NCBI GenBank assembly: GCA_914767715.1
Contig: OU612073.1
Location: 24,676,001 to 24,740,000, forward strand
Direction: 5' to 3'
From: Membranipora membranacea
Lineage: Eukaryota > Bryozoa > Gymnolaemata > Cheilostomatida > Membraniporidae
Length of the DNA stretch: 64,000 nucleotides
Shown here one piece after another: positions 13,501 through 26,700 of this stretch (position 1 is the stretch's first letter; every line of letters begins with the position of its first letter). The position numbers and the translations under genes are program-made. Under the pieces are notes generated by a model. The model saw only the letters and a program-made list of their open reading frames with translations. It was not told the origin of the DNA and made no database searches.

Positions 13501-16500
13501 AGCTTCTGTACCAGGGTATGATGCTCTGTAAGAGAAAAGTGGTGTAGAGCTAACCGCTAAGAGCTAAGTGTTAAGTCATGGACCTCCATCCATTTAAATT
13601 AGTTCTAGATTGCGACGATTGGCGACAATTTACACTTGTACAAACGTTGAAACAAAAGCTCCATAGCGAGAATACCCAACCAGTGTGTATTGGAGAGGAC
13701 TAACTCATGGGAAGTGCCACCAGTATCAGAGTCAGTACAATATAAGATCAGAATAAGAATGTCAAGTCAGAGTACAGTCCTATTGGTCAAATGGAACTAA
13801 GGCCGCATGCCTGTATTTCATACACTTGATAAATCAAATATACAATACCCACCTTCAATGAGTCTTTCCTTCTCTTTGCTCAGGTTGATGGTTGTTGCTT
13901 CTTCCCTGGCACGCCATTTTTGTACCTCCGCTTGTAGAGAGCGTATCCTCTCACTCAGTGCAGCTATCTGATTGTCCTGCTGTACCACTGTATCCTCAAC
14001 TTCATTCAGACGAGCCAACTGTAATCAAGTACTCATGCACTGAGGCTTGTGTGTGATGGAATGATTGTAGCAACATCTCAGCAGAATTGAAATATTCATG
14101 TGATTTTGATTGAAGTCCACTTTTACCAGCGTAAGAACAGTCTGTTTCTTTAGCAGAATATCTGTGTTCAAGACATTGAAAACTCACGACTTGTTTAAAA
14201 TATGCATCTTGCATCCTAACATTCCCTACAACAGACCACACTTACCTGTTTATGAGTGGGTGCTCCTTGTAACTGCTGATTAGCATTACTGACAGCTGTC
14301 TGCTTGAACTTTGAGAAAGCGTCGTCAGTTTTAATGTGAAGTCTGTCCATCATTAGCTTCATATCTGTCTCGTGTTTATTACATAACTCTAACATCTCAT
14401 CTCTGGACTGCTGCAGCAAACTCTGTAAACAAAAAACATGTTGATGTAGAGACGGATGAAATATATTCCATTATATTGACTAAAACATAATATGACCTTT
14501 TGAAATGACATATCACAACACATGGACACAATCTGAGATCTTTATCACATCAACTGCATCTCTCAGACAGACAGACAGACAGACAGACAGACATATAGAC
14601 ATATAGACAGATGGACGCACAGACGGACACACAGAGGCACAGACAGAAAGCCTCACCTGTAGTTTAGCGATAGTTTGTTCCTTCTGTGTTATTCTTGACT
14701 GTAGACTGCCTATAGTACTCTGAGCGACTCTGAGAGCCTGCTTAGTCTCATACTGTTCCTCCTGGTACTGAGCGTTAGCCGTAGCCTTAGCGATGGCGGC
14801 GTCCCGCTCAGCTGTCGCTGGCATCCTCAGGCGAAGCTCTGATATCAGACGATCTCTGGAGAGGAGATTAGCATCAGCTTCCTTCAGCTTGTGCTCGAGG
14901 TCGGCAAGTTTCTACAAGGAGATCATAGTGAACACTTTATTATTACAGCAGGGGGCAAAATGAACACATATATTCATGATATACAGCTTTAGCACTGGTA
15001 TTAAATATCACCCATTCACAAACTACTTTATTTTCAGCTCAATGGTACGCTAGTTTTCCTGTATTCCTATATGATACTTACCGATTTGATATTTCTAGAC
15101 TCAGTTTGAGTCTCTATGATTACTCTGACATTGTTCTTGATTGTAGCTATAGCCTGCTCCAGCTGCTCAGATACAGGTAATGTTATATCTGGGAGAGATC
15201 CTGTCGCCTCCTCAAACTGTAATAATCATGGGGTAGTGTGAGATATGAGGGATATATATGTAATATGCATATGATAATAGTTAAATAAGGTCTTATATCT
15301 ATAAACTAATCATTGTTTCGTGTACGGTACTACAACGGCCATGTTTGTTTGATTTTCACACTTCTAAAAAAGGCTGCTACGTGACAAGTAGTCTTTGTTC
15401 ACTGTTACCAATAGTTTGATTTATGAGTTCATTTACCATAACTTGACTACTAGGAAATACAAACATCTGGACATCTTTTGCACTCTTAAGGTAATGTCAA
15501 AGACCGATCCGAATATCAACATATCATATACCGTTGGAAAGCTGCCGAGCTACTGAAATTGAAGACCTGAACAAAAACCTGATTCGATGACGTTGTGTCA
15601 TTTTAGGGAGGAAATGAGGCAGAAAACGCTGTTTTTGTCAATGCAGATTGAGCAGTCAAATTAATTGCAAGAAATTTCAAATCAGGTGGAATGTATACTT
15701 AGAGATTGCGTTCATCGTAAAATTTGATTTTCTTTGATATATGACTAGTCTAAATTGACTTTTTACGTCATGCCATACAACGCATTTTTTTTGTGAAGCC
15801 GTGAAAATATGTGAAATTTCAATCATTAATTCACAACAGATCATAGACTCGAATCAAAATTAATTATGATTTTCTCTTAGAGTACTCTTCAGATGTCATA
15901 CACATTGACTTTCAAAAAATTAGCTTGCATATTGCAATGACAGTAGACTCTCAAATACGGCTAATATTTTCGCCACCTTTGCATAACGCCAAACATGCTG
16001 TCCAAATGACCATTATTGTGGCCAAACAAAGTTTTTTTGAAAGTTCTCACATACGAAGCCGCTTTCATTAACCATGGTGCACACAGGAAATACCAACATA
16101 ATTTTTCATCGCATCTTCATTTTTCTTGAATTTAACGCAAAAGAATGCCAAAAACAGCTATTATTAGGGACTTTTGAGGTGTTTTTAAGGACTTTTGAGG
16201 TGTTTTTTGGCATTCTTTTGCGTTAAATTCAAGAAAAATGAAGATGCAATGAAAAATTATGTTGGCATTTCTTGTGTGCACCATGGTTAATGAAAGCGGC
16301 TTCGTATGTGAGAACTTTTAAAAAAACTTTGTTTGGCCACAATAATGGTTATTTGGACAGCATGTTTGGCGTTATGCAAAGGTGGCGAAAATATTAGCCG
16401 CATTCGAGAGTCTACTGTCACTGCAATATGCAAGCTAATTTTTTGAAAGTCAATGTGTATGACATTTGAAGAGTACTCTAAGAGAAAATCATAATTAATT

Positions 16501-17664
16501 TTGATTCGACCCTATGATCTGTTGTGAATTCATGATTGAAATTTCACATATTTTCATGGCTTCACAAAAAAAATGCGTTGTATGGCGTGACGTAAAAAGT
16601 CAATTTGGACTAGTCATATATCAGAGAAAATTTAATTTTATGATGAATGCAATATCTAAGTATACATTCCACATGTTTTGAAATTTTTTGCAATTAATTT
16701 GACTCCTCCATCTGCATTGACAAAAACAGCGGTTTTTGCCTCATTTCCTCCCTAAAATGACACAACGTCATCGAATCAAGTTTTTGTTCAGGAATTCATT
16801 TTCAGTAGCTTGGCAGCTTTCCAACGGTATATGATATGTTGATATTCGGATCGGTCTTTGACATTACCTTAATGTGTTGGAAGCATTGATACACAAAACC
16901 AGTACGAATTGGTTACCATGTTGTCATGTTTATCTAGGTCCATGGCTAACATGCCGTAAGTTCAGAAATTTATGCAATGTTGGTAGTTACATGAAGTCTG
17001 TAAACAAGATTGGTGGAAGGGGTTGAATTGTGTACCTTGCTGGCTGCTCCAGCGATCTCCTGCTGCTGATTCTCCAGCTTATTTATAATTCTCTCCATCT
17101 CCATTTCTCTCTGCTCCCATTGTAGTTGTCTCTCCTCGTACTGTCTACTCATCCTAACCTGATCCTCCTCCAGAGAGCTGATAGTCGCCTCGTGTGATCT
17201 CACCGCGTTCTCTTTAAATGACAGCTGTAAGAAAATGTGACAGCTGTAATATTTTATAATAGGTATGAAGGAATAGCCTCAATCAATCAATAATTTCATA
17301 GGAAGGGCTGTAAAAAAATACTGTGGTACTAACTGTCTTGTGAAGTTGGCATAATTCTGCACGAGATTGCTAACAATTATTTGAAGCGTTGCCAACATGG
17401 CAAAAAATGTACAACGCTGACTCAAATGCAGATATGTATACCCGTAATTCGCGAGAGAAGACGCATTAATTGAAGGTACAGTTTGGATTGGATGAAATTA
17501 TTAGGAGATGGTAAATCAAAGTTTTTTAAATAAATCTAGGTTACTGAGTCTCATAGTATGTTGATTGGTAAGACTTAAAATTGAGTTAATAGTCATCATT
17601 ACTAGTGGTCAAGTCACACAACTCCTTGTATAACCACAGAGTTGTACAGTATTAGGACTGAGAC

Positions 17665-17729
<65 letters not shown>

Positions 17730-20700
17730 CAGACAACAACGCCGTTACCTGTTCAGTGACTCGTGTTATCTGTCTGCTCTTCTTGAGTTCCTCTAGCCTC
17801 AGGTTCTCCATCTTGCCATGCCACTCGACTACCTTACTGGCTCCCTTACCGTCCTTCAGTGTCGATATCAACTCCTGTAATAAACCGGGACCAACATAAT
17901 ACACACTGAGCTTTATAGCTTTATCATCATTATCATCGATAAAGTTTAAATAATTCTGGAAAACTGCATCAGTTCATATATAGATGGTTGATTATTTCAT
18001 CATGTGTATATTATCTACATGTATTGCATGAGTGATACTGTGGTGGTAGATATAATAAACTCTCTCCAAAATCTATAATAGATTAAACATGAAAAACACA
18101 TCTCAAAATGTGTATCTCCCCTCATCATTTAGTTTATGAAGGGAATCAAAGCTTATGAATGTTGAAAGAAACGTCACAATCATTGTAAGTTGGCGCCCCT
18201 TAGTACACATAGTATTTACGGCATGGTTATATTACCTGAAGTCCTGCGTACTGTACATTAAGACAGGCTAGTTTATCCTCGACAGCTGCTCGATCCTCTG
18301 ACATCTGTTTCAACTGTTTACCAAAGTTATCCTTATCCTCCTGTAGCTGTACCATAGCCTGAGCGAACCTCTCCTGCTTAGAGAGAGGCACCGCTCCACT
18401 GAACATTCTACGTAACTCGTGTATAGTACGCCTATAACCAGATCAAACTAATGATGATAAGGGTAAAGTAAGTGTGAAGTAGATACATCTCCCAGTAAAG
18501 ACTGACCTGCAACACTCTTCCCCAGACATACTTATACATACGCAGTCGTTAATGCTCATTAAACCATGCTAATTGGATAGCAAATCTATGTCGTATAAGC
18601 TACTCTATCTTTCTCCGCAAGATAGTGACAAAAGATAAGACATTTTATACCTAAGATGTCTGCTCTTGTTAGCGCTCTCAGCTCTGTGATGAAGTAGCCC
18701 CTGGTCCTTCTCATCTAGCCTCTGTTCCATCCTCAGAAGCTGAGCCTGTAGTTTGGTGATCCTCTTCATAGAGTCTTCTAACTTTTTCACTGCTGTACCT
18801 TCTGAGACCTGAAGCTGGACGATATGCCTGTGCAGCTTACCTACAAGAGATAATTACTATAGTGTAGTAGTGAAAGGTTGGGTGGAGTACTTGTCAATGT
18901 GCGATGAGTTTGTGGCTGACACAGATTATGAGCTCACGCCCCAATGCCCTCAATATCTATACAATATTAAATAGGTTCATATAACAAATGTCCACTCCTA
19001 TTATTGACCTCAGAAATTCAACTACAGGGTGGTCATATCAAATCCTCCAGACTAATAGCAAGTTACTTATATAGAACCTATTCATACTCTATTTATCAGC
19101 CCCACACTACAGGAGTAGCATGATAAGTAGAGGACTAACCGATCACTTTCTTCTCATCACTCTGAGCTTGTATATCTATTAGCTGCTGTCTGAGAGAGAG
19201 GACCTCCTTCTCCTGGTTCACCTTCTGCTGCTCCATGGCTGACGCCTGACTCAGAGCCACGTCAGCTATCTCCTTTAGACGAGAGCTCTCTATCTTCAGT
19301 GCATTCTCTGAGGACTCGAGGATTGTTATACGGGCTCTGTCAGCGTCACTCGCTGACTTCAATACACAATCTGTATATAGTAGGAGGACAAGTCAGGTAG
19401 ATCCGTAGGTACATGTATAAATAAGGCAGTAATGTTTCATGCATGAGTGGATTTCAACTTGATAGAGCTAGTCAAAACTTTTGTAAAGTCTGGTTAACCC
19501 TAATGATGGAAAAGAACTTTCATATTGTCACGACTGCCAAATGGTACTTTTCTTGATCAGCGAAATCACTCATCAATGGTAATAATCAATTTGGTCATTC
19601 CAATAGAGTTCTCGCTACAATGAGAAAATATGAATCTGCAAACTGTTAATGAAGCATAAATTTAACTTTAATAAAAGTTTGTGGTGCTGCAGACTTACTG
19701 CTGAGCTCATCTCTAAGTTTTCTCTCAGTTCTCTGAGCCTCCAGATTCATCTGAGTGACTTCAGCAAACTTCTGCTCTAGCTCTGTATTCCTGTTCTCTA
19801 ACTCTACTAATGTCTGTTTGCGCTGCTCATACATCCTATATACATTTACAAACAAGCATGTTAGTCATAAAAACAAGTTCGTACTCGGTCAACAGAAATG
19901 GAGAAATTGGGACAATGCTAGAAAATTCCAGGCAACAGTCCGCCACTGGGGTGTTGAAAGTTATCAAAAGATCAATTGATTGAAAAGGCAAAAAAGGGAT
20001 CTGGAGTATGTGATTGTTGCCAAGTGTGACATTTCAAATTACTGAGAATCACAAATGAGACGAAGAAGACAGTAGTAGAATACAATAGAAACCCAGTTCA
20101 ATAACAAAGCCTTTGCAAACGCCTATAATGGTGACGACTCTGAACTGATGAGGGATTACCAACTGACCTGACGGCGTGCTCAGCTCTCTGTCTCTCATTT
20201 ATCTCCTTCATCTCCAGAGTAGCCAGTTTCTTAGCTGAGGTCATCGCCTCGTTATCTAGTGTAGCGGGGGTCATATTTATACCCTGACGCTGAAGCTGCT
20301 CAAAGGAAGCCTGGTAGGCGTGTGTCTTCTCCTTCTCAATTTCAAGCTCTTTAGATAATCCATCCTTCTCATGCTGTAAACGCTTCAACTCCATCTATAA
20401 CAACAGAATCTTTTATTAAATTATTCTCATATCTTAATTTCCATTATGGTCTTTACTTTGTGAACTAAGCTGAATTCTTACAATACAACTCAACAGAGCA
20501 TTCCATGAAATCAAAAAAAGGTATTTATAGTAAATTACTGACAGCAAACTTTTAAACTGCATCCTTAATATGCACCGCCCACCTCTAGAGTAGCTGAGTG
20601 CTCGTTCTTAGCTATCATATTATTGCTCCTATCCAGTAGATCCCTGTACTTCTCAGTCAGCTCCTGATATTGTTTATTAGCTGACTCAAGCTCACTGAGA

Positions 20701-23700
20701 GGTACTGACTCCTCACGAGTCTTCTGTAGGGTGGCGATCTTAAACGAGGCCATGTCCTGTAACAAGATAAAGCGAGCACATTTCAAGATCTGTGCTACGT
20801 TGAGCTCGACATAACTATGAGAGCCGGTCATCATGACTGTGTAGTTTTACTCATCCTTCATAAGGAGTGTAGTGAGAATTGATCAGAGGATTATGTAGAT
20901 TAATACCTTATATCTCTGAAGGTAGCCGAGCCTCTCAGTAACAGCTGTTTCCATGGCAACGACTTCATTCTTCATTTTAGTGTTCTCTTTCCTCAATGAT
21001 CCCTCAATCTCCTGCATCATCGTGTAACGCCTTGAGAGTGCCTTCTCATTAACTCGCAGTACTGTAGTCTTACGTGATTGGTCAGCTAGACGTCGCCTCA
21101 CTTCAGAATCATCCTGAGATAGTGTATCCACCAATCTCTAAATAGGTATTAGATCAACAATTAAACGTATAACTTTTATTGTAAACATCTAACCTCTCAT
21201 AATAAAATACATCAGTATTTTAGGAGTTGTCCATCCAAAATGTCACATATCTCAAGGAGTGGGCAACTCCTGGTTTGTTCATTCATCATGAGCTTGTATC
21301 TCCTGTATTTGCGACAAACTCCCTGAAAGGTCTAATGTATAACTTACATCAAACTCCTGAACCTTGACCTTATCCTCAGCCATCATGCCCTGTAGCTCGT
21401 GTAGTTTCTTCTCTGACTTCTCGCGGTCAGTCTGCCAGTCCTTCTTCTCATCAGAGTATTGATGATAGACGAGGCCTAGCTGGTGACGTACCACAGCAAA
21501 CTTACCCTTATATGTCTCTAATCCCTGCTCCATACGAGATAACATCTCTTCTTTACCTGATAACTCCTATTGTGAGAACAATACAAAACAATAACATACC
21601 AGTGAGGAGAGAGCAACAGTAAATACCTTCCTGCTCGGGTCATTGAGACTGTTTCATAGATATGTGCACTACCAACAGAGACTGTGCTAAGGGTATGTAT
21701 AATATGGCTTACATAAGGAAGAATCCGTCTCAGAACAATTGCAACCATTTTACAGTCACTCAAATTATGAACACTCTTCTACATGTCTTCGTGATATTTG
21801 CAATATTAAGGACATATAACGCTGTAAATTGTATAGAACTGACTTACGTGTAAGGTCTGAACAAGGTGCTCATTAAGACTCGCTATGACATCAGCACTGG
21901 AGACAGCCATCCCCTCAGGCAGAGCTAGAGTCTGGAACAGCATACCCATACCTCCAGCGTCTCTCACTACATTCAGATCCTCCTCCAGCTTTCCTACCTA
22001 GAAGATCATATAACACAGGTCAAGAATGTGGGACTAATCATCTTAATTTTTCAAATCAGCAATAATGTTTTACAAACAGGATCAGTCAACTGATCGAAAA
22101 CAATTACAGTAAATCTTCCTCCCATTTAAATGACAGATATTTTACTTCAAACTGAAATAACATGCTCATCATTTGACTTCATATCATATATATTGTACTT
22201 GGGAATGTCCATGTACTTACCTTGCTTGAAGCTCTCTCCAGTTCTAGTTTAGCCCGAGAACCCTCCACTCTAGCCTCTCTAAGCTCTCGTCTCAGCTCCT
22301 CATTTCTACCTGTCAGGTTATCTACCTGGGCTTTCAGATGGAGTGCAGCATCATAATTACCTGTTATCTGCTTCGCTTCAATCGCCTGCAGAAAATCAAC
22401 CATAGTATTGCTTGAATTATACAGCTTGGGCAAAGCATGTCTTAATCCAAACTCTATATTTTCTGCCTTGATTCCAGAGAATAGAGCAGGGTGATTTCAT
22501 TCCTTTGAGATTTTCTTGTAATTATATTGAGCTGGTGAGTGATCGACTGGATTTCATGATATTCTCTAGAATCCACATCCTCACTCACTTACTTCATTCA
22601 GCAGCATAAAATTTTACTCGCACTGAATGGTATACACATAACCTGAGAGCACAACTAAATATTATAAACTCACAGCGAGCATCCTCTCTAATGTAGGACT
22701 CTCCACATGTACGGCAGCTGATCCATCTGAAATACACGAAGGCTCTTGTTATTATCCTGTACACTACGCTTGAAATCAGGATTCAATTTTAGTACCAAAT
22801 GGCAAAGCGTTGGTAAATATTTGTTTGCTTTTCTATTTTTTTTCTGTTTATATTGTTGAGATGCTATGACAAACACGATTTGCAGCAGTTGAAGGGAACC
22901 ATTGAATGTATGCCTAAATCATAACCATATCACCTGAGGAATAATCAGGTGTATAAGAAGGCGCTCATGTATCACAGGCAGAGAGTTGTGTAAAATCAGA
23001 GCATCCCCATCTCATAGTCATATCTAATCATAATGACTAGTACTAACCAGCCTTGCCAGCATTGCCTTCTTTGACAGACTTTAGAACTTCCTTTAGACCC
23101 TGCTCTAGTTTCTTATTCTCAGAGTCGACTTCTTTAATCCTGATATTGAGTTCAGCGTTTGTCTGTCGAATTCTCTCCATATCCTTCTGGTATTTCTCCG
23201 TCTCCTGAGCTAACTGTAGAGCCTAAGAAACAAAATCAGAGAGATGACTGACCAGCAAACTACGACTTAGTCTGGAAACGGCATGCTAGGAGTTAGTTGA
23301 GCCAGTGGGTTCTCCTCACTTGGGGCATATAAAAAGTGTATCACCCGTGTCCCTACATATCAATTGACTGTCAGGTAAACTTTTAACAGCCCCACTTACC
23401 CGACTCTTGAGCTCATCTGTCTCAGCATCTTTCTTCAGCTGACTGACATCATAAGGTGATCTCTTCTTCTTAAGTGTCTCTGTGAATTCTTCTATAGCTG
23501 TCACATCGTCTGTGGTCAGACCCAGAGCCACAGCTCTACAAATATAACAACATGCGTATGATACGCAAGTGTACACTGATAGATAAAGTTTGGCAACAAA
23601 AAAATATACATTTTCAACCCTGAAATGCTATAAACAAACATGATATTTAGATATAAGAATAAGTTGTAAAACCATAGAATGACATTTGAAGCTCAGTGTA

Positions 23701-26700
23701 TGTTTAACATGGCCAGTAGATCGATATGTTACAGCACACATATTTATTGACAACAGTACAAAGAGAACCCAGAGTTTGACCTATATGAGCATACCTTTGT
23801 CCTGTGTGCTGAGCGAGTTTCCTTATCTGGATCTTCAGCTCTAATCTTTCTTCCTCTAGTCTCTCTACCTCCTTCTGTAGAATCTGACTTACAGCTTTCT
23901 CCTCCTCCTTCTTAATCACCTTACCTATAGTTATAATGAGATTGCGTGAGTGAAAAAGTGACAATAAAACTACCTGTCTGCTATGCTCTGCATAAACCCA
24001 CATAAATATATCACCACTTTTTTAACTTGTCAATTGTTTCTTCTATCTGCTTTCAGTAGAAATGTGATAAGGCTGATTTGCCCTTATAACTTTCTCTTGA
24101 TGTTGAAGGTACAATTGTAATACCCAGATATTGTATTTTGAGGACTAATAATAACTCACGATTTCTGTAGTCAGTAAGGTCTACAGTATCTTTAGGATCG
24201 AGACCGAGTCGTTCTCTCAGCTCCTCGTTCTCATCAGTCAGATCATTCATCTGATTACCCAGACCATTTACATTCTGTGTCAGCTCTACTATTTGTCTGA
24301 TCAGATGAAAAATAAGTCAAGTTACAAAATAACCAGGAATAACAGAACTATAGTAATCTAGGGAATATTATTTCATGCTCTTGGCCCCTCCTCAGAATAC
24401 CGTAGTGGAGAGCAGCATTTACATGAGAAAAAATTTGCCATGTCACACAGGCTTGGAATAGCTAAATCCCTCACCCTCTTTACTTTATATGGACTCCCTA
24501 ACGCAAATTGCATTTTTTTTACATTTATATTTTTAGCTACAGTAATTCTAATATTTTGTTGGACGTGTGGGTAATCAGAAATGACAATGAGACATAAGAA
24601 TAGCTAACCTGTCTCTGATTTGTATCTGTAGTTTACAGTCCTTGATCTCTGTCACAGCTTCTGGTAGTCCGATAATCTTACTCTCATATTTGTGTAATTT
24701 ACCCATCAGCTCATTAACCTCCTTATCCTTAGCCCGAGCATCCTTCTCAGCCTAAAGAATTCGGTGATCACAGGCTAGAGTGAGTTGTGGAAACAATTCT
24801 AAGAAATGCTATGCTTTTTCTCATGTAGTTTATTAAAGTGTATTTGATGCCAAGAAAGAGTGAGCTCTTAAAATTGGCAGTAAGGTATTATTGTCATTGT
24901 AAAATAATAACTAATTAATCGATATTGAACTTGGAGTTGTCTGCTGCTTTGTAATGGGCAGACAACTTACCTTTATCTAGATTGGAATTAGATTGCTGGG
25001 ATATGTGAACCAAACAGACAGATTACTTATAATGGCTATGATGATATAAGATGACTGAGGTGCGCTCAGCCTATAAAATCAACTCTTATATTGACACAAT
25101 AAGTAGCTACAGACAAGTGTACTTACATTCTCCATTCTCTCCTCCACATGCTTGCTCTGTTGGTTGGTATCTCTAAGAGTTCCTTGTAACTCTTTAATCT
25201 TTCTGATGTGCACATCAGCAGCTCCTGGCCCTGAGAACTCTATATGAGACAATTTACAGAACACAGTAGAGAGGCACTTTGATTACACAGCTGCTGAGAA
25301 TATGAATACCTTGTACTGACGGATCACATAATGCTAGCTTATCTCAAATATGTGCGTCATAATAGGTTAGACTAAACTTGAATTTACATCAAGCAGACAT
25401 CTGCTATGACACACATCTGATCTGAGCTTACTAATGCTTGCGTACCTTTATTGAGCTGAGCTCTGAGATCTTCTATAAGAGCATTGCCTAATATCATCTC
25501 CTCTGTGCCCTTAGCCACTTCTGACTGAAGCTTTCTGATCTGTTCGTCTCTCTCATCCACACCTCTCTCTAGAGCGGACATCTTAGCTCTCTCACTATCC
25601 ATAGACATAGCTACTATCTGCTCCTTCTGCTGTATTACCTGCTCTCTATACTCCAACAGCTGGCTGTCCTTACTCGCCAGCAGTTTCTAGAGAATATACA
25701 AATGTGAAAAAAGTATACTATACAGTTAATCACAGTGTTGCCATAGATTGAATGCATTTTACAATAGAAATAATGCTTCACCCTATCCCCACAATCAATA
25801 CAGCATTGTCCCCGAAGTCATATAAGATGACTTACCTTCCATTCCTCCACTTTATTATTGACAGCCACCATAATCTCATCCTCAGTATCACCTTTAGACT
25901 TCACCTGGTCTGTCAAATCTTGTACCTGTAGAATGGAATAGATTATATTATTTTTTTACAAATTTACTAGCACTATCTATTCCTAGGGGAGATGTAGGAC
26001 AATATATTTGATGCTTCATGATTACATACCAATAAGGTGGACAATGTTCATCAGTTTATAGAAAGCGACCATATCCTAACACCCGGAGCTATTCAATCCA
26101 AATACTTTAGTATTAAAACTCTTATTTACAGCGGTTAAATTTGCAATTTAAAACTCAAACTCGTGAAAGAGGGTATTTGTACCTGTATTCTGAGTCTATC
26201 GTTATCCCGTCTAAGTCCGTCCAGTACAGAGTCTGTCTCCTGTAGGACACTTTTCTGTTTGAGATAATCCTCGGTGATTCTGTTCATGTCTGACGTCGCG
26301 TTGTTATATCTGCCCTCCATATCCTTCTGTTGTTCCTCTAGCTGCTGGTTACGTGTCATCAGATTCTATAGTTAGAGGAACATAATGACAAATATGCATC
26401 ACAAAATAAAATCATTGAATCGGTATAATAGTATTGTAGAATGTCAGGTGAATTCCCTGTATATGTACAGAATCTCATTCAGAGCTGACATGTGTCCAGT
26501 GCTGTAGGTAAAGGTATGCCACATGGGTGTGTTATTTTGATCTGCACATTTAACTGACCAGATATTCATCGTTCAGGTTGAGCAGCTCTTTATTTTTCTC
26601 CTGCAGTTTCTCTCTCAGAGCCAGATCATCATGGTGACGACCTTGACCTGCGTCTGTGAGGTTCTTCAGTCTCTGTATGTAGTCAGCTATATCTGATCTC

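Noticed and set aside
14513-14824. ORF ending in repeated CPSVCLSVCL-type sequence
   Set aside because: Real CEP290 exon followed by intronic CAGA repeat, not a cysteine-rich protein.
17614-17904. Minus-strand ORF with a long (YI)n stretch
   Set aside because: Its first part is the real CEP290 exon 17749-17874; the rest is intron reading through the TA tract.
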